Assembly: GCA_017548805.1 (NCBI GenBank)
Contig: JAFYZE010000040.1
Span: 1-14,443 of the forward strand
Length of the DNA stretch: 14,443 bases
Direction of reading: 5' to 3'
Origin: Bacteroidales bacterium
Lineage (GTDB): Bacteria > Bacteroidota > Bacteroidia > Bacteroidales > UBA932
Positions 5,870-13,389 of the stretch are shown in pieces. Numbering within the stretch: the first letter of the stretch is position 1; each line of letters begins with the position of its first letter. A program made the translations under genes and the position numbers. The notes beneath the pieces were generated by a model. It worked only from the letters and a program-made list of their open reading frames with translations, did no database searches and was not told where the DNA came from.

Positions 5870-6733
5870 CTAGCTGAATATGATGGTCTTGTTCCTGAAA
5901 GTAAGGATCTTGCGCTCGATATGCTTGGTCACCGCACGGCTCAGGACGATCTTCTCAAGGTCGCGTCCCTTGAGCACGAGGCTGTCGGGCGTATCCTTGT
6001 GGGTGATGCGAGCCACGTCCTGCTCGATGATCGGGCCGGCGTCCAACTCTCCGGTCACGTAATGGCTGGTCGCGCCAATGATCTTGACACCTCTCTCGTA
6101 AGCCTGGTGGTAGGGTTTGGCACCCACGAAGGCCGGGAGGAAGGAATGGTGTATATTGATGATATGATGCGGATATTCGCGAATCATCTCCTCGCTGAGG
6201 ATCTGCATGTAGCGGGCGAGGACTATGAAGGAAATCTTTTCCTTGCGGAGCAGCTCCATCTCAGCGCGCTCGACCTCCTCCTTGTTGGAGTGGTCCTTGG
6301 CTATGGACCAGACATGGAAAGGTATGCCGAACTGGTCCGCGACTTCCCGAAGGTCCTCGTGGTTGCTCACTATGCAGGGGATCTCGACGTTCCACTCCCC
6401 TGCCTTGTAGCGGGCCAGGAGGTCATAGAGGCAATGGCTCTGCTTGCTCACGAAGATGGCCATGCGCGGCTTGACATCGCTGAAGAAGATGCTGAACTCC
6501 ATCTCGAACCGCTGCGTGAACAGCGTGCTGACGTATTCCTTGATCTTGTCCCGGGGAATGAGGAAGCCCTCGAGTTCCCACTCGATGCGCATGAACAGCA
6601 CACCGTTCTCCCTGTCCACGTACTGGTCCAGGTAGACGATGTTGCCGCGGTTGTCGGTGATGAACTTGGTGACTTCGGTGATGATGCCCTGACGGTCGGG
6701 GCAGTTGAGCAGTATGATGGCGGTAGGTTTCAT
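5870..6733 (-). CDS. purU: Formyltetrahydrofolate deformylase
   Basis: Hydrolyses 10-formyl-tetrahydrofolate to formate and tetrahydrofolate, adjusting one-carbon pools and supplying formate for purine synthesis. Residues 1-85 form an ACT regulatory domain (IILLNCPDRQGIITEVTKFI). Residues 90-287 are the formyltransferase fold, with the catalytic triad visible: Asn193 and His195 in NIHHSFLPAF, and Asp231 in ELDAGPIIEQD. Length 287 equals the family norm. The gene starts three bases after the end of the channel gene and lies five bases before the HAD gene, so all three are one transcript. The neighbours give no metabolic reason for this arrangement. Confidence 0.95.
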   Translation of the reverse strand: MKPTAIILLNCPDRQGIITEVTKFITDNRGNIVYLDQYVDRENGVLFMRIEWELEGFLIPRDKIKEYVSTLFTQRFEMEFSIFFSDVKPRMAIFVSKQSHCLYDLLARYKAGEWNVEIPCIVSNHEDLREVADQFGIPFHVWSIAKDHSNKEEVERAEMELLRKEKISFIVLARYMQILSEEMIREYPHHIINIHHSFLPAFVGAKPYHQAYERGVKIIGATSHYVTGELDAGPIIEQDVARITHKDTPDSLVLKGRDLEKIVLSRAVTKHIERKILTFRNKTIIFS

Positions 6734-6736
6734 GTT

Positions 6737-9319
6737 CTAACTGTTAATGATATGGATGTCCCTCTGGGGGAACGGTATCTCGATGCCGGCCTCATTCAAG
6801 GCCTTGTAGATGACTTCACGGGCGCGGGCCAGGTAGGAATTGCGCTGGGGAACCAGCACGAACTGCTTGACGGCGATGTTGACGGAGTTGTCGCCGAACT
6901 CCTCGACGGTCACATAGACGCCGAGCTTTTCGTCGACTATCTTCAGTCCGGACTCGTCCGTGCCCTGGAGAGGCTTCATGGCTTCCACTAGCACCTGGCG
7001 GGCCTTTTCGATATCAGTCCCGTATTTAACGCCCACGACGATCTTGGTGAACTCGTATGGATTGCTTCGCGTGAGGTTCTTGAAATTCTTGTTGAAAAGC
7101 GCGGTATTAAGGAATGAAATGACGGCGCCGTCGAGCGTCTCGATCTGGGTGCTCTGGTAGCTGACGGACGAGACCTTGCCGCGGATGCCGTCGCATTCGA
7201 CCCAGTCACCGGCGCGCAGGCGGCCGGACATGAGCTGGATGCCGTAGATGAAGTTGTTCAGGATGTCCCTCATGGCCAGACCGATACCGGTAGCGAGACC
7301 GGCAAACACTATGGATATGGCACCCGTCGGAATATTGAACAGGAGGAACAGCAGGATGATGAAGACGCCCCAGACAAGGATGCTTATGACGTTGTTGGCC
7401 ACCGTAAGGTTGACCTCGTCGTCACTGATCGAAGTTTTGCCGGAATTCTGCATGATGTTGCGGAGCTTGATGTCCCGGAACATCGATTTGGCGAAATAGG
7501 CGATATACTTGAATACAAAATACAGGCACAAAGCGAGTACTATCATGCTGGCGGACAGCTTAAGGATATCCATTCCGGACGAACTGGTGAAGCTGAAGAA
7601 CTCTGCGGAATAGACATTGTCAAAGACTTCCTGCAGGTCGAACACCTTCAGGGCGAGAAGCACGCTCAAAGGCAGGGACACAACCGCCAGGACAGGCAGA
7701 ATGACATCCTCCACCAGGTCATAAAGCCATGTAAGCCGGATGAACTCTCCCTTGTGTATCTTGCGGAAATCAGCCTCGGCCTGGAGCCGGAGGGTCTCGA
7801 GCTTAGCGCCTATACGATGTTCCTTCACCTGATGGAAAATGCGGTAAAGTGCGATGATGGTCTCCTCGATCGCAAGGGCGAACAGCCACCACATGATGAT
7901 GAGCAGGCTGAGGAAAATGTAGCCGAAGCAGGACAACACGGAAGTGATGACCAGCACGACGAGGGTGACATAGGACACGACCTCGTCTGTCAGTTCGGTC
8001 TTCTTGGCGAAACGGGTGCAGGCGGAAGCCTGCCAGAACATGCATACGACCAGGATGGGCGGGAAAAGGATGTTCATCACCGTATTGGGGATGAACATCA
8101 CCCTTAAGCAGATCGCCACGAAGCCGATCAGGATGGCGGGCATATAAAGCCCGATCCCATAGCGGAACCTCACAGGCCTGAGGCGGATAAGCAGCGACAG
8201 GAATATCGCCACCATCATCCAGCAGAATATCAGCAGCAGTTTGGATGCCTGTGCGATGAAATTATTCGTCGTAAACGCCGAAACGAAAGCGATGGCAATG
8301 AGGAAAAGCGCAGTGCCGCAAAGCAAGGTGATGAGACTCTTGCTGTTGCGGAAGCGGTCCGTCTGCATGCGTTTCACGCGCTTCATGAGGATGTTGACGG
8401 CCAGGCGGCTCAGAAGCGTGGCGAGGCCGATGCAGATGGCCACAAGGAGGAAGAATCCGAAAACGACGGGGCCGCGCCATTCGCTCTGCACCCCGGAGGT
8501 GCCGTCCAGGCGGCGGCTGTATTTGGTGCGCAACTCATGGATGGCCTGCTTGATGTATTTGCCCGGATGGGTAAGTATCTCCAGGTAGTTCTCCTGACCC
8601 TGCGTGAATATCCTCTTCTGGATGATGCGGTACCGCTCCTGGGCATAGTCGTAAGACTCCTTGAGGCGGGCGTTGGCGCTCTCATAATGCTGGCTGTCGG
8701 TCAGTATCTGCTCCTTCCCTTCCTTGTAAAGGTTCAGCAGGGCTTCTGCATAAAAGATACACGCATCCCTGTCGTCCTTGCTCTCCTCGTCAAGCAGGAA
8801 AGCCTGCTTGCGCGACACTGTGTCGAGACTGTCGATCCTCTCCCGGATCACCGGCGGGCGGCGCATGAGACTGTCGCGGCGGAGCGAGTCCGGCAGCTGG
8901 GGGATGTCCCCCGGCGCCGGCAGCCGCCGCAGCGACTCCAGCAGCCGCTCGTAACGGTCTATCTCGGCGTCCAGTCCCCCCACGAGCTGGTCGTAGGGCA
9001 TCCTGCCGGAATTGAACATCTCGTATTCGCGGGACACTTCCTTCAGGGCGTAGGTCATATCGAAAGTGTAGTCCTCATTCTGCGAATACAGCATGAGCGA
9101 GAGCTCATTGTATTTCTTGATCATGTCGACCATCTGCTGGTGCTGCTCCTCGTCGAGGGCCTGCATCTCGGTCCCCGTCGCACTCAGCCTGTCATACTCC
9201 TGCTTGAGTTCGTAGCGGAGCACGGACAGGGTGTTGCCAAGGTCCTTCTCGTTGAAGACGGCCATGGCGGGGATGCATAGCAGCGCAAGGATGGCGATGA
9301 CGAAACGCTTTCTTTTCAT
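6737..9319 (-). CDS. Large MscS-family mechanosensitive channel
   Basis: An 860-residue membrane protein that would open under membrane tension to release small solutes after osmotic downshock. Residues 1-20 are a signal or anchor (FVIAILALLCIPAMA). Residues of about 25-260 are charged and helical, resembling the periplasmic coiled-coil domain of the KefA/MscK-type channels. About eleven hydrophobic segments follow from residue 280 on. The MscS core sits near 650-760: the pore helix reads FAGLATGIGLAMRDILNN, and the beta domain holds LRAGDWVECDGIRGKV. The C-terminus (760-860) is the cytoplasmic cage. Nothing indicates a ligand domain. It is first of three genes on this strand. Confidence 0.9.
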   Translation of the reverse strand: MKRKRFVIAILALLCIPAMAVFNEKDLGNTLSVLRYELKQEYDRLSATGTEMQALDEEQHQQMVDMIKKYNELSLMLYSQNEDYTFDMTYALKEVSREYEMFNSGRMPYDQLVGGLDAEIDRYERLLESLRRLPAPGDIPQLPDSLRRDSLMRRPPVIRERIDSLDTVSRKQAFLLDEESKDDRDACIFYAEALLNLYKEGKEQILTDSQHYESANARLKESYDYAQERYRIIQKRIFTQGQENYLEILTHPGKYIKQAIHELRTKYSRRLDGTSGVQSEWRGPVVFGFFLLVAICIGLATLLSRLAVNILMKRVKRMQTDRFRNSKSLITLLCGTALFLIAIAFVSAFTTNNFIAQASKLLLIFCWMMVAIFLSLLIRLRPVRFRYGIGLYMPAILIGFVAICLRVMFIPNTVMNILFPPILVVCMFWQASACTRFAKKTELTDEVVSYVTLVVLVITSVLSCFGYIFLSLLIIMWWLFALAIEETIIALYRIFHQVKEHRIGAKLETLRLQAEADFRKIHKGEFIRLTWLYDLVEDVILPVLAVVSLPLSVLLALKVFDLQEVFDNVYSAEFFSFTSSSGMDILKLSASMIVLALCLYFVFKYIAYFAKSMFRDIKLRNIMQNSGKTSISDDEVNLTVANNVISILVWGVFIILLFLLFNIPTGAISIVFAGLATGIGLAMRDILNNFIYGIQLMSGRLRAGDWVECDGIRGKVSSVSYQSTQIETLDGAVISFLNTALFNKNFKNLTRSNPYEFTKIVVGVKYGTDIEKARQVLVEAMKPLQGTDESGLKIVDEKLGVYVTVEEFGDNSVNIAVKQFVLVPQRNSYLARAREVIYKALNEAGIEIPFPQRDIHIINS

Positions 9320-9442
9320 ACAGGAATGACGTTTGTAGTCCTTTAATTTGACAATATAGTGAAAATTCCCTTTGGATTAGTCCTCCGGGATTGTTATTTT
9401 CGCCGAAACAAGCATTTTTCATCAGACATCAAGCATACCATC
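9320..9442. promoter_or_regulatory. Divergent promoter region
   Basis: The 123 bases between the divergently read channel gene and galactanase gene hold the promoters of both. The rightward one is listed separately. For the leftward one, a TATATTGT-like box on the minus strand (around 9,350-9,357) is only a weak match and lacks a good -33 partner. Confidence 0.5.
9371..9402 (+). promoter_or_regulatory. Bacteroidetes-type promoter for the galactanase
   Basis: TTTG at 9,371-9,374 is followed after 20 bases by TATTTTCG (9,395-9,402), one base from the Bacteroidetes -7 consensus TAnnTTTG. The spacing falls inside the 19-21 range of the family. A transcript would begin near 9,408, giving a leader of about 35 bases before the ATG at 9,443. 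Confidence 0.6.
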
Positions 9443-10633
9443 ATGAAAAAACACATATTTCTCCTGAGTTTCGCACTTCTGCTCCTTGCAAGCTGCAACA
9501 CCGCCCGGAAGACCGATGACGGCAATGAAAACGAGCCCGTTCCGGAACCTTCCGAAAAGAAGGATGCAGAAAAGAAGGAAGACAGGAAAAGGAAAAAAGA
9601 TACGGAACCGGCAAGGGACAAGACCTTCTGGCTGGGCGCCGACATCAGCTGGGCGACCGAGATGGAGTCACGCGGCGAAAACCTGTACGGCTTCGAGGGA
9701 GACGAAGCGAAGGAATGCAGCGCCCTGATGAAGGAGCTGGGCCTCAACGCCTTGCGTTTCAGGGTCTGGGTAGACCCCATAGGAGGCTTCTGCGACAAGC
9801 GCGACCTGCTGGAGAAATGCCGCCGCGCAAAGGCGCAGGGCATGGCCATCATGGTGGATTTCCATTACTCCGACTACTGGGCCGATCCCCAGCATCAGCC
9901 GGTGCCGAAGGCCTGGCAGGGCCACTCCTTCGAGCAGATGAAGGAGGACCTCCGCGCCCATACCGTCGAGGTGCTGCAGATGCTGAAGGACAACGGCATC
10001 GAGCCGGAATGGGTCCAGATAGGCAATGAGACCACCCACGGACTCCTCTGGGACTACCAGCGCGGGCGTGGCATCATGGGGAGCACCGAGCGCGAGTATG
10101 CCGACACCGTCGGCCACATCGACTTCGCGCCGGATCAGTACGCCGGCTTCATCCAGGCCGGCCACGAGGCCGCCAAGAGCGTATTCCCTCGCACGAAGAC
10201 CATCGTCCACCTGGACGACGGCTGGAACTTCGATGTCTATGAAAAGAACCTCGGAGTGCTCGAGAAATATGGAGTGGAATACGATATGGTAGGTATGTCG
10301 CTATACCCCTACTGGGCACGTGAAAAGGGACGCAATGACGCCGACGGGGTCATCTCCGACTGCATCGCCAATATCAAGAAGGTGCATTCGCGTTTCGGCA
10401 AGGAGACTATCATCGTCGAGACCGGTTTTGAAGTGGACGAAAACAATCCGACCGTCCTGGAGGACGGCCGGAAACAGCTTGCGCGTATTATAAGTGAAGC
10501 ACGGAACAATACCGGCGGACACTGCCACGGCGTGTTCTACTGGGAGCCGGAGTGCCGGCCGTCCCGCTACCGCCTGGGAGCCTTCGGCTCCGACGGCCGG
10601 CCCACCGCCATCATGCGCGGCTTCACCGACTAG
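9443..10633 (+). CDS. GH53 endo-beta-1,4-galactanase, lipoprotein
   Basis: A 396-residue glycoside hydrolase that would cut beta-1,4-galactan, the galactose side chains of pectin (arabinogalactan type I). Residues 1-17 are a lipoprotein signal with lipobox LLASC, so Cys18 is lipidated and the enzyme is held in the outer or periplasmic membrane face. Residues 19-58 are a charged linker rich in Lys and Glu. The catalytic barrel follows: LRFRVWVDP, the acid/base Glu196 in WVQIGNETTHG and the nucleophile Glu326 in IIVETGFE match family GH53. The ATG at 9,443 was chosen because it begins a proper signal peptide; a longer frame from GTG at 9,359 adds nothing useful. No SusC/D pair or other polysaccharide-use genes lie beside it in this window. 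It overlaps rnfA by four bases at its end. Confidence 0.9.
   Translation: MKKHIFLLSFALLLLASCNTARKTDDGNENEPVPEPSEKKDAEKKEDRKRKKDTEPARDKTFWLGADISWATEMESRGENLYGFEGDEAKECSALMKELGLNALRFRVWVDPIGGFCDKRDLLEKCRRAKAQGMAIMVDFHYSDYWADPQHQPVPKAWQGHSFEQMKEDLRAHTVEVLQMLKDNGIEPEWVQIGNETTHGLLWDYQRGRGIMGSTEREYADTVGHIDFAPDQYAGFIQAGHEAAKSVFPRTKTIVHLDDGWNFDVYEKNLGVLEKYGVEYDMVGMSLYPYWAREKGRNDADGVISDCIANIKKVHSRFGKETIIVETGFEVDENNPTVLEDGRKQLARIISEARNNTGGHCHGVFYWEPECRPSRYRLGAFGSDGRPTAIMRGFTD
10630..10633. other. Shared palindromic stop CTAG
   Basis: The four bases CTAG are read as TAG by the galactanase (plus strand, 10,631-10,633) and as TAG by rnfA (minus strand, 10,632-10,630). The two genes therefore overlap by four bases tail to tail, leaving no room for a terminator between them. 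Confidence 0.9.
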
Positions 10634-11229
10634 ACGATACCGGAGAAGCCGAGGAAGGCAAGGGCGAGGATACCGACAGTGATGAGGGCGATCGGAAGAC
10701 CCCTGAAGGACTTCGGAACCTCATTCAGCGCCAGGTGCTCGCGGAGTCCCGCGAAGAGCACCATCGCAAGACCATAACCAAGGGAGGTCGCCACAGCATA
10801 GACTATGGCCTGGCCGAGGCCCAGCATGTGGGACTCGGTACCGAAGGTGAATTCCTTGGTGACCACGGTAATGGCGACGCCGAGAACGGCGCAGTTGGTG
10901 GTGATCAGCGGGAGGAAAATGCCCAGGGCCTGGTACAGCGAAGGGCTGATCTTCTTGAGCACGATCTCGACCATCTGCACGAGGGCGGCGATCACAAGTA
11001 TGAAAGCAATGGTCTGGAGGAACTCCAGTCCGAACGGTACCAGCAGGTACTTGTTCAGGAGGAATGTGACCAAAGTAGCGAGGGTGATGACGAAGCACAC
11101 TGCCCCGGACATGCCGGTGGCGGTGGAAAGCTTATTGGAGACACCCAGGAAAGGACAGATCCCGAGGAACTGCGACAGTACGATATTGTTGACGAATATC
11201 GCCGAAACAATGATGATGATGTATTCCAT
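10630..11229 (-). CDS. rnfA: Rnf complex subunit RnfA
   Basis: Integral membrane subunit of the ion-translocating ferredoxin:NAD+ oxidoreductase, which couples electron flow from reduced ferredoxin to NAD+ with export of Na+ or H+. The 199-residue protein has about six membrane helices and the family landmarks NNIVLSQFLGICPFLGVS (14-31), ETIAFILVIAALVQMVEI-like second helix and PLITTNCAVLG. Together with RnfE it forms the membrane core, where a [2Fe-2S] cluster is held by conserved cysteines (candidates in GICPFLG and TNCAVLG). It follows rnfE by six bases and is the last gene of the operon; its TAG is shared with the opposing galactanase stop. Confidence 0.95.
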   Translation of the reverse strand: MEYIIIIVSAIFVNNIVLSQFLGICPFLGVSNKLSTATGMSGAVCFVITLATLVTFLLNKYLLVPFGLEFLQTIAFILVIAALVQMVEIVLKKISPSLYQALGIFLPLITTNCAVLGVAITVVTKEFTFGTESHMLGLGQAIVYAVATSLGYGLAMVLFAGLREHLALNEVPKSFRGLPIALITVGILALAFLGFSGIV

Positions 11230-11235
11230 AGGGCT

Positions 11236-11820
11236 CTAACTCTTTTTCAGATACTTGTTGAACAGGACCATGAGGTATCCGAGCACGAGGAACGCGCCCG
11301 GCGCCATCACGAATGCGAGGATGCCGTCTCCGCTGATGAACTTCCAACCGAATACGGAACCGCTTCCGAGGATCTCGCGGACGATGCCGATGACGGTCAG
11401 CGAAATGGTGAATCCGAGACCCACGCCGAGGCCGTCGAGCAGGGACTCAAGCACGCCGTGCTTGTTGGCGAACGCCTCGGCGCGGCCGAGGACTATACAG
11501 TTCACAACGATAAGCGGGATGAAGAGTCCGAGGGTCTTGTACGCATCGGGGGTATATGCCTGCATGACGAACTGGAGCACCGTCACGAAAGTGGCGATGA
11601 CCACGATGTAGACAGGGATATGGACCTTGTCCGGAACCACCGGTGCGAGCAGGGATATGACTATGTTGGAAAGGACGAGCACGAAAAGCGTGGCAAGTCC
11701 CATCTCCAGGCCGTTCACGGCCGAGGTGGTCGTCGCAAGGGTAGGACACATGCCGAGCACGAGGACGAACGTAGGATTGTTCTTGACGAATCCGTCAGTG
11801 AATGTTGACCATTTGCCCAT
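11236..11820 (-). CDS. rnfE: Rnf complex subunit RnfE
   Basis: A 194-residue integral membrane subunit, homologous to RnfA and partner in the same core. Landmarks are VLGMCPTLATTTSAVNGLEM (21-40) and FIPLIVVNCIVLGRAEAF, with about six membrane helices. The cysteines of these two motifs are the probable cluster ligands. The ATG at 11,820 is preceded by a strong AGGAGG-type ribosome site that lies inside the last codons of rnfG. Length fits the family. Confidence 0.95.
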   Translation of the reverse strand: MGKWSTFTDGFVKNNPTFVLVLGMCPTLATTTSAVNGLEMGLATLFVLVLSNIVISLLAPVVPDKVHIPVYIVVIATFVTVLQFVMQAYTPDAYKTLGLFIPLIVVNCIVLGRAEAFANKHGVLESLLDGLGVGLGFTISLTVIGIVREILGSGSVFGWKFISGDGILAFVMAPGAFLVLGYLMVLFNKYLKKS

Positions 11821-11822
11821 AC

Positions 11823-12392
11823 TTAATCCTCCTCTGCTTTAACGATGGATTTGACGAAAGCCACGGCATTGCTCACAGCCAGGGAATAGGCGCGGGAGGT
11901 GATGGTCGAGGCCGTAATGGCGTCGATATCGCCTCCGTCCTTGGTGACCTTGATCACCTTGTCGGGGCCGAGGCTCTTCCACTGGTCCATGAACTTCGCG
12001 TCAGTGTTGCATTTCGCGCCGAGACCGGGGGTCTCGCTGTGCGAAAGGACCGAAGTGTTGTACACCGAACCGTCCGGAAGCACGCCTACCATGAGGGTGA
12101 GCGGGCCGCCGAAACCGACGGTGGAGGACTTCACGGCATAGGCGGCGGGGGCGCCGTCGGCCGTGGAGACATAGTATTCGTATTTCTGGCCCGCGAACTC
12201 GGCGGACAGTGCGTCAGAGAGCTCGCCTCCGTCAGGGAGAACCTGGCTGATGGACTCTACCAGGGCTTTCTGCTCGGCGGCCTTGATCGGGTCGGCGGTG
12301 ATAGCGTATATCACTGCGAGTACGGCCGAGCAGACCAGGCACACGAGTGTCAGGCAAAGGACCATGTTCTTGAGTGTGGATTTCGCTGCCAT
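11823..12392 (-). CDS. rnfG: Rnf complex subunit RnfG, covalent-flavin subunit
   Basis: A 189-residue subunit with one N-terminal membrane helix (9-33) and a soluble FMN-binding domain facing the outside. The conserved SHSETPGLGAK (117-127) is typical. The covalent-FMN site reads DAITASTITSRA (157-168), so Thr163 corresponds to the flavin-carrying Thr of the usual [ST]GAT motif, with Ala-Ser in place of Gly-Ala. Start at 12,392 (MAAKSTLKN) is one base after rnfD and is preceded by GGGAGGGAG; an upstream frame to 12,452 overlaps rnfD and is rejected. The next gene starts two bases after its stop. Confidence 0.93.
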   Translation of the reverse strand: MAAKSTLKNMVLCLTLVCLVCSAVLAVIYAITADPIKAAEQKALVESISQVLPDGGELSDALSAEFAGQKYEYYVSTADGAPAAYAVKSSTVGFGGPLTLMVGVLPDGSVYNTSVLSHSETPGLGAKCNTDAKFMDQWKSLGPDKVIKVTKDGGDIDAITASTITSRAYSLAVSNAVAFVKSIVKAEED

Positions 12393-12393
12393 A

Positions 12394-13377
12394 TTACTCC
12401 CTCCCGAACTTTTTCTGGTGACAGAACCTGTTGATGAGAGGCACTGCCGCATTCATGATGAGGATGGCGAAAGAAACGCCCTCCGGATAGGAACCGAAGT
12501 AACGGATCAGCATCGCGATGAGGCCGATGCCCACACCGAAAATGATGCCGCCTTTGTCGCTCATCGGGGAAGTGACATAGTCGGTAGCCATGAAGCAGCT
12601 TCCGAGTATCATGCCGCCGGTGAGGAGGTTGAAGACGGGATCGGTGAAACGGGCGGGGTTGATGAGCCACATGATGCCGGCGAACACGATCACCGTAGCC
12701 CAGATGGACAGGGTGATGTGAGGCTTGATGACCCTGCGGACAAGCAGGTAGACGAAGCCGAGGAGCAGGGCTATCGCCGATATCTCGCCGGCCGAGCCGC
12801 CGAGGTTGGCGAAGAGCATCTGTCCGTAGCTGTAGCCGTTGGCAGCCATGATGTCCTGGACGGTACTGCCCTGCATGAGGCCTTCCTTGATGGCGCCGAG
12901 CGGAGTGGCTCCGGTGACGGCGTCAGCGCCCCACAGGCCGCCGGGAATCTCCCAGCGGGTCATGTAGGTCGGGAACGAGACCAGCAGGAATACGCGGCCG
13001 GTGATGGCTGGATTGAAGACGTTCTGGCCGAGGCCTCCGAAGCTCATCTTGGCCACGCCTATGGCGACAATGGCTCCGACGAACACCACCCACCAGGGGG
13101 TGGAGGAAGGGAGGTTCATGGAGAGGAGAAGGCCGGTGACCAGTGCGGACGAGCCGCTGAACAGGTGCATGTCCTTCATCAGCCACCTGGCGATGACGTA
13201 CTCGAGCAGCACGCAGGACACCGCGCCCACCGCCAGGACCAGCAGTTCGGACCATCCGTAGAAGACGACCGAAACCACGATAGCAGGCAGCAGCGCGATG
13301 ATGACGTCCCTCATCAGGGAGTCGCTGGACACGGCTGCATGTACGTGCGGATTGGGTGAAACTAAATATTTGTCCAT
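12394..13377 (-). CDS. rnfD: Rnf complex subunit RnfD, covalent-flavin membrane subunit
   Basis: A 327-residue integral membrane subunit of the NqrB/RnfD family with around nine or ten helices. It begins with the typical soluble start LVSPNPHVHA. Landmarks are GGLGQNVFNPAITGR (114-128) and DAVTGATPLGA (152-162), in which Thr158 should carry covalently bound FMN. The late repeated segment SPMSDKGGIIFGVGIGL is also family-typical. It lies 12 bases after rnfC and one base before rnfG. It passes electrons from RnfG to the core and takes part in ion translocation. Confidence 0.95.
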   Translation of the reverse strand: MDKYLVSPNPHVHAAVSSDSLMRDVIIALLPAIVVSVVFYGWSELLVLAVGAVSCVLLEYVIARWLMKDMHLFSGSSALVTGLLLSMNLPSSTPWWVVFVGAIVAIGVAKMSFGGLGQNVFNPAITGRVFLLVSFPTYMTRWEIPGGLWGADAVTGATPLGAIKEGLMQGSTVQDIMAANGYSYGQMLFANLGGSAGEISAIALLLGFVYLLVRRVIKPHITLSIWATVIVFAGIMWLINPARFTDPVFNLLTGGMILGSCFMATDYVTSPMSDKGGIIFGVGIGLIAMLIRYFGSYPEGVSFAILIMNAAVPLINRFCHQKKFGRE

Positions 13378-13389
13378 AAATGATCCGTT

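Noticed and set aside
5921..6991. Long plus-strand frame opposite purU and the channel gene
   Set aside because: Antisense shadow caused by GC-rich codon usage; composition is Asp/Glu/Val/Leu-rich without domain motifs, while the minus strand has intact families.
10552..11808. 418-codon plus-strand frame opposite rnfA and rnfE
   Set aside because: Shadow frame rich in Glu, Asp and His, covering two clear Rnf genes on the other strand.
12250..13359. 369-codon plus-strand frame opposite rnfG and rnfD
   Set aside because: Same shadow effect; the minus strand carries the conserved flavin motifs.
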